Below, piece by piece: positions 10,700 to 21,396 of a stretch of DNA of 64,000 nt. The position numbers and the translations under genes are program-made. Each line of letters begins with the position of its first letter. The first letter of the stretch is position 1. The notes beneath the pieces were generated by a model. That model did not search any database, was not told the DNA's origin, and saw only the letters and a program-made list of their open reading frames with translations. Source of the stretch: Amanita rubescens (lineage: Eukaryota; Basidiomycota; Agaricomycetes; Agaricales; Amanitaceae); assembly GCA_015039365.1 (NCBI GenBank), contig WION01000051.1, positions 124,001 through 188,000 of the forward strand. The letters run 5' to 3'.

Positions 10700-11085
10700 A
10701 ACCACCTCATTTGCCCGCAATGAGTACGGCGTTAGCATCGGCACTTTCCACTGGCCGTAATAGGGTCCTCAACATGACGGAAAGAGGACGCAGTGAGTGA
10801 ACGCCGAGGACGGAATTGCTACCATGGCAATTCAATTACGACCCTGCTTGCCCTGAGCTATATTTAGTAGCCATGATGATCCGGCTCTCGACTCGTCGGC
10901 GTGCCTCATTCGTTTGCAATGTGCTACTAGCCTTGCGCGCTTTCCAACTATAACAGGCCATATAGTATCCTCAACATGACGGAAGGAGGAGGAAGGCTGA
11001 GATCTAAGAAGACGGGGCATTATGGAACCACTCACGAAGACAATTCAATTTCGACCCTTCCCTTGCCCTGAGCTAAATCGATAGC
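10700..11085. repeat. diverged tandem duplication, period about 200 bp
   Basis: Copy A (about 10,700-10,870) and copy B (about 10,900-11,080) share ordered blocks: cctcaacatgacggaa, then aattcaatt, cgaccct and ttgccctgagcta. The copies have many substitutions and small indels. No coding role is seen. The rest of 11,086-11,780 shows no supported gene. Confidence 0.55.
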
Positions 11086-11782
11086 TCCGAACAGCTCCGA
11101 GCTGTCACTACTAGCCTGAACGGTAGCATGCGATCGCGGCGTGCGTTTTGACGGGTCTATACACGCCGTCCCGGACATTTTATTATGAGGTTGAAGAGCG
11201 AGAATTTCTATGGCACTACGACTAGTAGATCAATTATCTAGGAAGGGTGCCTACTAGTAGAAATCAGATGATGATCTGATTGCGTCTCTGAGCTTTCGAA
11301 ATCATGCAATCGAACGTGGGCTGGTGCCTCACTGCCTAGCCACCATGTGCTGTGAGAGCAGAAGAAAAGGCTTGATGTTACGCCTTGCGACAATCTCAAT
11401 AACGTGCCGCTGGGTGCTCGACGACTTGAGATGCTGACTCGATGCATCTTCGTTGACAAACGCTCTGTTATGCAGTCGGGCATGGTTGGAGGGATCTATG
11501 GTTTTAGAAATCTAGGAAGTTTTGAGAGAGATTGAAGAGGCGAGACGGATCCACGAAAGAATGAGAGCAAAAGCCCGGGAAGATGCTTGATTCTCCAAGA
11601 AGGGTCGAAGTGGTCGTGTGAAGCCTTTGGATTTCTTGTGGAATCTGCTGAGGAGGTTTGAATGGCCGGATTCGATGATAACTGGGCTGAATGTTAAGGC
11701 ATTGTGGACCTTGGAAAGAAGTTCGTGGGCCTATCTTGACAAAGTGACAGTCCACGACGCGCCGGAAGAGAATGCAGTTGCG

Positions 11783-11960
11783 GAAAGACTTAGGTTATGT
11801 AGAGAATTGACGACGTTTAGGCTCGTGTGTTCGCAATTTCCTCTGAAAGTAATACGTCAGCAAGCGCATCAATTCCCGCCCCCCCTGTGCTTCGCGCTGC
11901 ATGCCTTCGTTCTTCGCAAACCTCACTCGCCATTTCTCCCGCTCCACTGTTATTGCTACC
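11783..11960. repeat. upstream region duplicated at 13,068-13,240
   Basis: Ordered matches with the second copy include ttatgtagagaatt, aagtaatacgtc, gcgcatcaattc and the stretch cgttcttcgcaaacctcactcgcc. Overall identity looks like about 75%. The segment covers the presumed promoter and first codons of the gene at 11,901. Confidence 0.6.
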
Positions 11961-12590
11961 TCCTCGCACCCACCAGTCCGTCACATGTCGAGCAAATCGA
12001 AGAATCTGTTCTACGCCTACCAAAAGAAGACCGAATGGGACTTACCGAGTTCAGAAGAGAAGGAAGCGGTGGAGAGGACTCGACAGGCGGTGAGAGATAA
12101 TGCAAGCCAGATTCGAGGCGCGTTTCGAGAGGATCGGGATGTGGACTGGGTTATCATGTGAGTAAGAGTCTTGTGACCGTCGTCTGATACACCGACAAGA
12201 AGCAGGGGAGGAGCGGACGCGCACGACCAGCCGGGTGATCGGCACTGGACAGTGCGGGGGTTCCAGGATGGCCATCCGCACTACACTCTCCATGTTTTCC
12301 CAGGTACGAAGCTGGCGGAGGCGTATAATAACGGAGGCCGTGGATGGGCCGAGATGGTCGATGGACGGTCCAACTATGGTCTCGACATTGCCTACAGATG
12401 CCGCCGGCTGAACATGGTTGATACTAGAAGCGACGAGAAAACGTCGAAAGATCCGAACGAAGGTGGCAGAGGACTCCAACGATCGCCCGAGGGAGATACA
12501 GTGGTGCCGAAAGTAGAAATGAAACCAGAGCAGGCGGAGCAGAATGGGGAAGGGGGAAAGAGGAAAGAGGAGCCCGATGCGATGAGATAG
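11901..12590 (+). CDS. unknown small protein, two exons
   Basis: Exons 11,901-12,157 and 12,206-12,590 join through a 48-nt intron (gtgagt...agcag) to give about 213 residues. The first ATG gives a short Arg/Ser-rich N-terminus (MPSFFANLTRHFSRS) that could be a mitochondrial presequence. A second in-frame ATG at 11,985 gives a form without it. The middle (DWVIMGGADAHDQPGDRHWTVRGF and on to HYTLHVFPG) looks folded. The tail is charged and disordered (KPEQAEQNGEGGKRKEEP). I do not recognise the family. It lies inside the 27-kb interval, on the opposite strand to the SPT5-like gene. Confidence 0.6.
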
Positions 12591-13385
12591 AAGAAAAGGA
12601 CCGGAGGATAGATGACCGGATCTGTGAATATCAAATGTTATCATGTACCATATCCAAATTTAACATACCCTACCAAGTTCACCGTTGTTTATTAAACTTC
12701 ATCTTGTGCTTTGCAAAGGAAAAGATCCCTCAATCAATTCGACAACGCGTATTAAATTGCAATCTAATTGGGACGCGTCGAGACGCCTGTAAAATAACAT
12801 ATACCTCCCTCCACGTAAAAAATAAGTTATCACAACATAGCTATATATAACAGACGCGCGCATCATCTGTGAAAGCAATATTTAAGGCATTTAAAGCAAA
12901 GAACGCACACGAGGTTTTCGACGTCGCGAAGTTAAAAATAGATGCGCACGGGAATACCTCACCCGCCATCAAGGGCATCAAGATCATCGATCACGCGTCA
13001 ATTCCGCCGAGCTGAGCCAAGGCACGTTTGCTTGTTCCGCTTCGTTCTGCCCAACGGTCTGAAGAGACTGACATGTTATGTAGAGAATTCACATGACTTG
13101 GGTTCGCGTGTGCGTACCTTCCTCGTAAAGTAATATGTCGGCACGCGCATCAATTCGCGCGCCCTGTGCCTCGCGAAGTGTGCCTCCGTTTTTCGCAAAA
13201 CCCACTCGCCCTGTCTCCCACTCAACTGCTTTAACAGTATTTTCGCTGTCACTTTTCCTGGTTTCTGTCCAAACCTTTGGTCAGTTACAAACAAGAATGT
13301 AACATTGGTTTCAGTTATCTGCGAATAGAACTCTATACAATGTAGGCGTGTAACTGGCAATATATATGGTTAAAAATACGGACTT
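12591..13385. other. no supported gene; contains a duplicated segment
   Basis: The only structure seen is 13,068-13,240, the second diverged copy of the 11,783-11,960 segment. Here it is not followed by an open gene, because the matching first-exon region is broken. The rest is unremarkable. Confidence 0.5.
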
Positions 13386-16300
13386 CTATTTTGGATCACA
13401 CCTGGCCAATCTGCTCGGATCCATGGTACATGACGGTGGCCCCGAGAAACTTAGACGGCCCAGTGGAAAAGAGCCATCTGATTTGGGCTTCCGCGTCATG
13501 TAGACTTCTCCGACCCTGTCACCACTAATAACAACCACCTCCTGTCCCCTTGACGTCGGCCTCTGAGGGAACAGGAACTTCGCGGGTATTGTCACTGACC
13601 GGTCCTTTACGTGGACTTCTATCTTATCTTCCAGTTCTCCAGACAAAATAAGAACCCTTTGGCCATCGTATTGACCTTTCCCAAAGCCCCCCCCCTCCAT
13701 GGGATTTGGCTTGCTGTTGCGGACATGGGCATAGATGCGCTTTCTCACTAATCCATCCCTTAACATCCAGTCAGCAGGAAGTACTGTCGGTAATGTCGGT
13801 ATAGGATGTCAGAGCGGGATAATCAGATCACGAAAGTCATACCTTCATCCCCATAAGTGATTATTGGAGTCTCTGCCGTCAGTGTGGATGCCTCTGGTGC
13901 GTCTGCGGATGGCGACGATATCGGTCGGTCTTCGGGGTGGTTTTCGGCTACGCCTGCTTCTTCAGGAAGGGGTGTAGCGGCTCGCTTGGGTTGCGTCGGT
14001 TGCCTCTGAAAGCAGGGTATTGGGTATGCCCCGGCCGCAGGTATCTTGTGCAAATGTATGTGGTAATCCCGTAGGTCTGGACCATTCTCTTCCCTGTAAC
14101 AAATAAGTATGTTTTGAACGAATCCCGCCTGGATAACTCACGTATTTATCAGGAAGTCAACATGTACGTCCACCCATCGACTTCCCGAACTCGCTTCGAC
14201 ACGAAATTGGTAGTTTCCATGATATTCTCGTATCCTTCCGAATAAACCTTTATGTACGTGTGGTCCAGATACGACGACCCACGTGCCGACGAGTTTCTTG
14301 TAGTCATCATTATCCCTAAGACCTGATAAATTGGCTATCGAGGAGGGGGTTTGCACCGTAGGGTCAGGGGATGTGTCTGCTTTCAGAAACCACGGTGGCA
14401 CCATGAACTACCGCAATATACATCGTCAGTGCTTCGACCGGCTAAAGTAGTTAATATACCATTGTCTTTGTCTTGCTATCGATCACCTCGATGACAGAGT
14501 CCGACACGCTACAGATGCTACCGTTTTGCCCATACTCCGCTGACAAGGGATTGATCACCTGCACCGCCTTGCCGACTTCAAACCGGCGATCCTGTTCCAT
14601 TTCAAAATCGTCATAAGGGATAAGTTGCCATGATTTCACGTCAAACTGTAATAGATTTAATATTTGCTGGGTACGGGCATGGAGTTCATACCTGTTCCTT
14701 TCGATCCTGGTCGAATACTTCAATTTGATCATCCTGGACCCCGATGACCAAACCTTGCTGGTTGATCATCGACGACCTAACGACCTTGACTCTATCTCCA
14801 AGCTGATAAAACCTTCTGACGGATCGGATACCGACTTCGAACTCCTCTCCTGTCTCGATCGTGCGCACGATCACTTTATCAAAGTGTATGTCCTGTATAA
14901 CGCCTTGGGTAATCCCCATATTCGACTTGACCTCCACCTTGTTACCGATTTCGACAGGAGCGGCTACATCATTCTCGTACGTCCACCTGAAGAATTCCGT
15001 GTGCGGAAAATCTAATTTCATTTCCTTCGCTCCGATGGTCATCCCTTCCGCGAACAAGTTTAATTCTTTAAGTCTGGGCACCACGTCTGATGACTGTAAT
15101 GCACTGACAGGTACATAGAATATCGCGAATGGCGGCACTAAATCGTCTCCATCTACTGTTCTCTTCTGGGTTTTTGGATTTACCAATTGGCACACGCCAG
15201 GCTTGATAGCCGCGAGGTCATAGAAGCACTTGGGATTCCACCACACGGTCGGATGCAAAGGATGCATTGTTTCTGTGCCCGGAGTCGGTTCAGAGATCGT
15301 ATTGGGATGTAGAAGTCGTGGTAATCGTTGCCTTCTTAGCTTCTTCCGTTCATCCAGATAATCGGCGGAACCCTGCCTTCCTACCTCAACCAATAACCGC
15401 GGGACCAGATAGATCAGGACCTTTGACTCATTGAAAACCTCGTGCACGTAAGCGAGGTCATTGGCGTATTTTAGAAGTCTCTGGTCGATATTGTGGTCCT
15501 TGTCTAGCAAATCCCTGAGCTCTGACCTCTTCTTTATCCGGACCCACGACGGGGACTTGATGCGCGGCATAGTTGGACACCAAGTGATCCATTGTACACG
15601 TTGGTCCACAGGTACGAATAATAAGTTGGGAGGTTGATAGACCGTGGACAGGTCTACACATAACTCAACCACGTTTTTGTGTGAAGTCGATTCGATGCAT
15701 ATCCAATTATCACTTCGCGGTGGCATAAAGACGGATAACGCTAACTGGGGACGTTTGCGCAAACGGTCGTGCATTACCCACAAAGTTTCTTCTACCGTTC
15801 CATTCTTTATATCCCGTATCCCATTCTCAGATGCTTGACGGCAAGAAAGAAAGACCACGGACTCACATATACGCTTACTATCCAAAAATTGGAATCCTGG
15901 GCCGTGGGCATTCGCATGGCACGTTCTGTCAACGAAGCGAGCACCTCGACGTCGGAGTGAGTTTTGCGCTCGTCTTGCCCACCGTGGCCTTCACCCTCTG
16001 ATGCATGAGCCTCGTATCGGCGAACAACACCCGCCATCCGATAATCCAACGCCGGTTCCGATTCATTGCGACCTCGTCCTATGTTGGAGGTATCAAACCC
16101 CGGGCTGGCTGTCATACCGTGAGTTAACTCAAGTAGCAAAAGTTGAAATGGGAACCTACATTCACCGTCATAGCCTAGGTCATCCTCACTGGACTCTTCA
16201 TCCTCAACTTCGATGTCCTGACCACCATCCAAGTTCACTTCATCATCATCAATTAAGTCGTCGTAACGTCAGTTTAGCTTTCGCGAGTTTTGCACTTTTC

Positions 16301-16440
16301 GACTTACATCCCCTCGCAGGTCCTTCCATCTCTTCGTCGCTCGAGCCACTGACCGAAGCTTCAACGTCCAAGAAGTCATTCAGTGCGACCTACGGATAGC
16401 GGACTTAGTCAAAGCGGTCATGACGAGTTAAGATCGACAT
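13386..16440 (-). CDS. SPT5-like protein with NGN and KOW domains; one apparent frameshift
   Basis: Minus-strand exons encode, in order, an acidic start (DDDEVNLDGGQDIEVEDEE), an NGN-like region starting FWIVSV, and a KOW-type motif (WVRIKKRS, then NDLAYVHEV). Further KOW-like units follow (YQLGDRVKVVRSS, FEVGKAVQVINP, GTWVVVSGPHVHKGLFG, YDGQRVLILSG). True SPT5 with RPB4/SPT4 controls RNA polymerase II elongation. This copy belongs to the Agaricomycete-specific SPT5-like expansion and may have another role. Introns of 45-60 nt show that it is not a retrocopy. Near 15,865-15,872 the frame changes between IVSV and CESVVFL without a usable intron, consistent with an extra TA in tata. This would truncate the protein unless it is an assembly error. 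The start near 16,430 is uncertain. Confidence 0.65.
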
Positions 16441-17028
16441 TACCCTCTTTCTTTTCTTTCTACTTTTTTCATGTTCAGACGCGCGAATCCGTTTTCCTCG
16501 CTACCAACTGTATTGAGCTGATTCTAGCATATAAGTCTATCTTTTTACCGACGCATCCATGCTTGACGTATTATTAGAATTTGGATCACTACGAGAAAGT
16601 TGATCAGCACAACTGCGCATCAGAGCGGCTCTCTTCCGTTATACAAAGAAGCATTTCTCTCATTCAGACTTACGAAGTGTATTACGACGATGTCAAGTTG
16701 CGGGCTTTGCCGCCCTACAGCTAAAAAGCTATGACTTTACTATGACACTTTTAACGAAGGATGCACACGAAACTAGCAAGAGTTATTTTAGACCCCGCGC
16801 CGTGGTGATGTACCCCGCGTCCTCCTGTTGTACTGGTGTTTGACCTAACTTACGCAAAGACAAGGAGGGCTGGTATTTAGCAGCGCACAAAGCCCGCGGA
16901 GCTTTCCTTCGCCCCCCATACCGCAATGGGGGACTATGCATGACTTAGCGATAGAATGCAATCAATATCTTATTCAACGCATTGTGTCAATGTTATATAT
17001 GTCTATACATCCCTTTCCAAACGCACAA
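16441..17028. other. no supported gene
   Basis: This is the upstream region of the SPT5-like gene and the 3' flank of the next minus-strand gene. No motif or repeat stood out. Confidence 0.4.
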
Positions 17029-17792
17029 TCAGTCACTGGAGCGGTTCTTTCCGTTCCCATCGACGGTGACGTTGATGGTGGATTTGAACCCAAAGACATG
17101 GAGATGAAGCTGTTAAGGTAGGCATCGGTTCACTGGTTTGAAGCATTTTGACTCATACTACATACCTCAGGCTCGCCCGCCGCCTTGGCGCTAGGCTCGC
17201 CCGCCTTGGCTGATAGCTTCTTTTTCTTGGTCTTTATGTTAGATCTTGCAGTCGCTGCCTTTTTGCGTTGATAGTACCTCGAGAGACGTTGCAGTCTGTT
17301 GTTTTGGGCTAAGGCAGGTAAGCCAAATCACTTATTTATTTGTTTCATTGATAACTTACGGCGGTTACGCTGCAGCATGGGTGGATTATCCAATAACTCA
17401 ACCTCCGGCGAAGATGATTTGCGAGACCCGGGGGCGGAACCATTCCCGTCCACGTTCCGAGGGACGACCAGTGCATCTACATCCATTTCCGTGTCGGAAC
17501 TCAGTGAAATATGGGACCGAGGTGGAGCTAAAAACAAAGTAGCGTTAAAGAGGGATCATTTACCACTGAAAACGAAATAGTTACTATCCCATGGCCGTGG
17601 CTGCCACGGGGGTGGGCTAGACGAATAAGTCCCAACGAAATCGAACGACTCGCTTTCGCTTTTGACGCTCGGGTTCGAGCTGGCGTCGAGTCCAACAGAC
17701 CCGGTGTTGGAATGAGCGGGGACACGGGATGATGCCCCCAGTCCTCTCGGACTTGTCTGTTCTTCCAAAAGAGAAAGCGTATAAGGAGGCAT
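17029..17792 (-). CDS. unknown basic, disordered protein, four exons
   Basis: Exons at about 17,792-17,564, 17,527-17,360, 17,308-17,166 and 17,109-17,029 splice in frame with GT/AG sites and give about 206 residues. The N-terminal half is Ser/Pro-rich and acidic (ESESFDFVGTYSSSPPPW, then SDTEMDVDALVV). The third exon is strongly basic (RKKAATARSNIKTKKKKLS), like a nuclear localisation signal. The end has GEPSAKAAGEPE and a short folded-looking tail. No domain is recognised. A nuclear regulatory role is only a guess from composition. It is oriented like the SPT5-like gene. Confidence 0.5.
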
Positions 17793-18539
17793 AGCGATGG
17801 AGGACGAAGTGGTTTGGAGGACAAAGTCACTATCGGTATATATACTTCTCTACCCCTTACACCGAAGTAATATAATGTTGGATATACAGCTCCCGAGAAT
17901 TGAGGATGGTCTGACAATGTGTGATACGCCCTGGAAACGGCATTCTAAGCGTAACCACGTCTGGTGTGATACGCGCAATGAATACAGTACGCCATGGATT
18001 CTCACATCATATCTCGTAACCAGTGAGCGCATGAGCCATTTCTAATATCGCCCGTGTTTTTTTTTCACTAATTTATCTTGTACGGCAGGGAAGTGATCGG
18101 CGCTAAAGATGTGTTTACGGTATCGATGGCGGTTCCCTGAATCGCAAATACGCGTTCAATTCTCCGTGGGCCGGCTCGGTGAGTTCGAGTTCTTTGGCCG
18201 TTTCATTCCATCTGCCCATGGAAGAACTGACAGGTACCAATTTCAAAATAGAAAGAGTCCAAGACGGCCTTCCGTGAACAGTCAAGGTTCGTGTTCTTCT
18301 TCTAATGTTGTGCAGTGACTAACTCTAGCTTAGTGAATTATCAACTCGCGAAAGGCATTGATCGCCATTCTCACTCTTCTGGATCTGTCGCACGCGGGGA
18401 TTAAGCTGAAGCCGGATAGCTCTGTTGCAAATTTTCTGTGATCTGTTTTGCCCTGTTGTGAAGCGATCGATACTACGACATCGGAGCCAGCTCATGCGTC
18501 GCCCAAACAGGGCCGGGTGGGGCGACTGCAGGAACTTAA
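17793..18539. other. no supported gene
   Basis: Short open frames on both strands have no recognisable content. This is probably the shared upstream region of the minus gene ending the left block and the plus gene starting at 18,540. Confidence 0.4.
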
Positions 18540-18770
18540 ATGTCGTCGGTCGCTTGCAAGCCTCTTATGCCCCCACGCCAGAAGACCCAGAAGACCCGGA
18601 AGACCCGGAAGACAAGGGGACAAACCCCGGGAACGCCTCCCGGCGGAGAGCAAGAGGTTCGCTTCAGCCTCCCTCGTTTGATAATTCTGACTTTTTTACA
18701 TCTCATTCAGGACGGCAATGCCAAAGAGACCAGGCCGTATGGGTTTCGGGAGTCGACATTGATTGCCCGC

Positions 18771-19167
18771 TGAAACGATCAGAAGAAGGCCGATGCGGAA
18801 GTGCGTTCGGCCAAAGGGGCTTCGGAGGTCAGTCCTGGGGGTGCCTCAGAGGCAGAGAGAGTGCCGAAGATGAAGGTGAACGAGCGGAAGGTGTCCGAAG
18901 CACCGAGGAACGAAGGGAACGGAAGGAATCGAACTCGGAACGCAGATGGGGTGATAATTCGCTAACTACAACTACGTACACAATGGTATATATACTACGG
19001 AGGCACGAGGTGACCATGTGACAATTCCTGCACCGAGTCCGAGGCCTGTGCATGCGTCCGAACACAAACGATCATCCTCCGGGGTCGAGTATAGGCTCGG
19101 AGTGCTTCGGGGAGCTTCGGAAGGCTTCGGAGATCGGTTCCAATGTAGCCGGAATCGGCTCGTTACA
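18771..19167 (-). repeat. 3' LTR of the gag-only gypsy element
   Basis: 397 bp, read on the minus strand. It is identical to 21,000-21,396 at an offset of 2,229 bp. It contains the last 32 codons or so of the gag frame, which runs through the LTR edge to a stop at 19,072. Confidence 0.95.
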
Positions 19168-20676
19168 CCTCCTGGGTACTTTTAATACTGACCTCCTGGT
19201 CAGGTCGGAGAGGTCGGATGGTGATAGAAAGTAGAAGGGAAGTGGTGGGTGGGTTCTTCTCATCTCGCTTTCTTCAATCGTGCAGGCGGTCAAGGCGGCA
19301 GTTGGAATTTCGGCGGAATCAGGTCTCGGAATGGCAGCTGTTGGGATGCCAGATGGCTCGGAAATGATAAAGACTTCGGCGATGGGGTCGCCGAGGGTTT
19401 CCGGGGTGGCAGAAATTGGCGTAGCAGTGGTGGGGTCATCAGGAGCCTCGGAGGTCTCGGTGGTATCATGTGTTGTAATGGTAGGAGCGTCGGAGGGTCT
19501 GGAGGGTTCAGAGGGTTCGGAGGGGGTGGTATTAGGGAGCGTGGATTGATTAGGGATCGTGGTGCTAATGTGTATGTGCGTCGGAGTCGTATGTACGTTT
19601 TGCAGTTCTTCAGTATTGACAGGCTCGGCGGTATGCATTCCGGAGCGGTCTAGAGCTTCCAGGAAGTAGTTGGAGGACACAAATGGCTTCGGAGCGGTCG
19701 GCTGTGTGTACCTCAGCAGCCATACATCGATGCGTTCTTTGAACCATTGTCCGAAGTGGCGGTATTGGAATGCATTCGGTTCGTTGCCGTCCAAAAATTG
19801 AATCCGTCCATCGACTATTTTTATCTTCCCTTGCCTTGCGTATTCATCCCTGATATGGCAGCAGGCCGTCCGATGATTGATATCTCCGCAGAAAATGCAT
19901 CCGCTAAGGAGATGGGTGGAAGCTGTGCTTGGAGCGAAGGCAGTGCTTGGAGGGGGAGTAGGGATAGGTGTCGGAGGCGTCGGAAGCGTCGGAGCTTGTG
20001 GGGTGGTCGCGGCGAGCAAGGCTATAGCAGACCTTGAGCTGATAATGAATTGCGCGGCACTATTCATGTCTTTTAGATCATAGCCGTCATCGGGGTGGAC
20101 GTCCGGGTACTTGATTGTGAGCCGAGTAGTGATATCGGGTCGGAGCTCGGGAGGGAATGCGGACATGTACATGATGCTTGCCTCACGGCGTGTCATGCGG
20201 TGCTTTCCGATGAGGTATTGAGCTGTTCCGGAAAATTCCCTGTGATACTCAGCAAGGGCTGTCTCGGATGTGACATTTTGCGCTGAGAAGCGGCCGGAAA
20301 CGGCGTGTAGTGCTGCAATAGTGTGGCGGTGATCGGGCTGTGCCTCGGGGTAGATCTCGGAAATCGCTTTCTTAAACGCGTCCCAGGTTTTCGGATCCGA
20401 TAGGGTGTCTCGAGCGGCTCTCCAGATCTCGGAAGATTTCTCATCGGTATAGTAGACAGCCCATTTGATCAGTTCAGCATCTCCAGAGCGTTGTCTATCC
20501 TCGCAGATCATCTCGATATCTTCGAGGTATCTCTCAAGGCCAGCGGCAGTGCCTCGGAAGCAGGGTGCCTCCTTGTTCGTTCGGATGGGCATGCGGCGGC
20601 TTGGTTCGGTCATGATGTTACTGGCAGGCCGAAGCGAAGCGAGCTGTTCTGATGGAAAGCGAGGTGGATTAAGCAA
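19072..20676 (-). CDS. Gag of the gypsy element with a CCHC zinc knuckle
   Basis: A single 534-codon frame. Residues 35-215 have the helical capsid fold typical of basidiomycete Ty3/gypsy Gag (FRGTAAGLERYLEDIE, and later RREASIMYMSAFPPELRP). A Pro/Thr-rich linker leads to one CCHC knuckle, with Cys 260, Cys 263, His 268 and Cys 273. A long Ser/Thr/Pro-rich tail (about 340-500) is low complexity, and the C-terminus is encoded inside the 3' LTR. It forms the particle shell and binds RNA. There is no pol frame downstream. The gene is intact. Confidence 0.9.
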   Translation of the reverse strand: MLNPPRFPSEQLASLRPASNIMTEPSRRMPIRTNKEAPCFRGTAAGLERYLEDIEMICEDRQRSGDAELIKWAVYYTDEKSSEIWRAARDTLSDPKTWDAFKKAISEIYPEAQPDHRHTIAALHAVSGRFSAQNVTSETALAEYHREFSGTAQYLIGKHRMTRREASIMYMSAFPPELRPDITTRLTIKYPDVHPDDGYDLKDMNSAAQFIISSRSAIALLAATTPQAPTLPTPPTPIPTPPPSTAFAPSTASTHLLSGCIFCGDINHRTACCHIRDEYARQGKIKIVDGRIQFLDGNEPNAFQYRHFGQWFKERIDVWLLRYTQPTAPKPFVSSNYFLEALDRSGMHTAEPVNTEELQNVHTTPTHIHISTTIPNQSTLPNTTPSEPSEPSRPSDAPTITTHDTTETSEAPDDPTTATPISATPETLGDPIAEVFIISEPSGIPTAAIPRPDSAEIPTAALTACTIEESEMRRTHPPLPFYFLSPSDLSDLTRRSVLKVPRRCNEPIPATLEPISEAFRSSPKHSEPILDPGG

Positions 20677-20999
20677 GGGGCTTCAGGGACGAAAGCTATT
20701 GATCGATCGGAGCTGGATCGGGAGTAGTGGAACGTGTGGGCGTTGTTCGGCTGATGCTGTGTCAGTGCTGTGGGGCCGAGTGGTGAAGGCTACTGCAGTG
20801 TAAAGAGCGGGGAGGGTATAATTGAAGAAAGGTCGGCGGGGTATGGTCTCTGAGCTATGGGAGGGCCGGCAGAGTGCTTGGAGTGGCTCGGAGCAGATTC
20901 CAAGTGACACCGGAGCTTGTCCGATGCTTTCTGTGCAGGAGTTGGGTGAAAGGAATGACCGACGGACTGACCTAAGAGCCCCTCGCGGTGGGCTCCAGT

Positions 21000-21396
21000 T
21001 GAAACGATCAGAAGAAGGCCGATGCGGAAGTGCGTTCGGCCAAAGGGGCTTCGGAGGTCAGTCCTGGGGGTGCCTCAGAGGCAGAGAGAGTGCCGAAGAT
21101 GAAGGTGAACGAGCGGAAGGTGTCCGAAGCACCGAGGAACGAAGGGAACGGAAGGAATCGAACTCGGAACGCAGATGGGGTGATAATTCGCTAACTACAA
21201 CTACGTACACAATGGTATATATACTACGGAGGCACGAGGTGACCATGTGACAATTCCTGCACCGAGTCCGAGGCCTGTGCATGCGTCCGAACACAAACGA
21301 TCATCCTCCGGGGTCGAGTATAGGCTCGGAGTGCTTCGGGGAGCTTCGGAAGGCTTCGGAGATCGGTTCCAATGTAGCCGGAATCGGCTCGTTACA
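21000..21396 (-). repeat. 5' LTR of the gag-only gypsy element
   Basis: 397 bp, identical to the 3' copy. On the minus strand a TATA-like stretch (tatatatacca) falls about mid-LTR and probably drives gag. Confidence 0.95.

Larger units (their letters stand above)
18771..21396 (-). mobile_element. gag-only Ty3/gypsy LTR element, 2.63 kb, recent
   Basis: Two 397-bp LTRs, apparently identical base for base, flank 1,832 bp. On the minus strand each LTR starts TGTAACGAGCC and ends CGTTTCA. The bases after the 5' LTR (ACTGGAGCCCACCGCGAGG) could be a primer-binding site. CCCAGGAGG just before the 3' LTR is a fair polypurine tract. The target repeat is CCGC on both sides, or CCGCT if the terminal T belongs to the target. 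Only gag is present, with no protease, reverse transcriptase or integrase, so the element must have been moved by a partner. Identical LTRs point to a very young insertion. Confidence 0.9.

Noticed and set aside
10065..10710. Three overlapping minus-strand frames of 142-192 codons rich in Val, Arg and Ser
   Set aside because: They translate a GAC/AAC repeat that lacks stops on that strand. There is no domain, and the overlap in all three frames rules out normal coding.
18829..21294. Two identical 78-codon frames at 18,829-19,065 and 21,058-21,294 as a duplicated gene
   Set aside because: They lie inside the two identical LTRs and have no recognisable protein.
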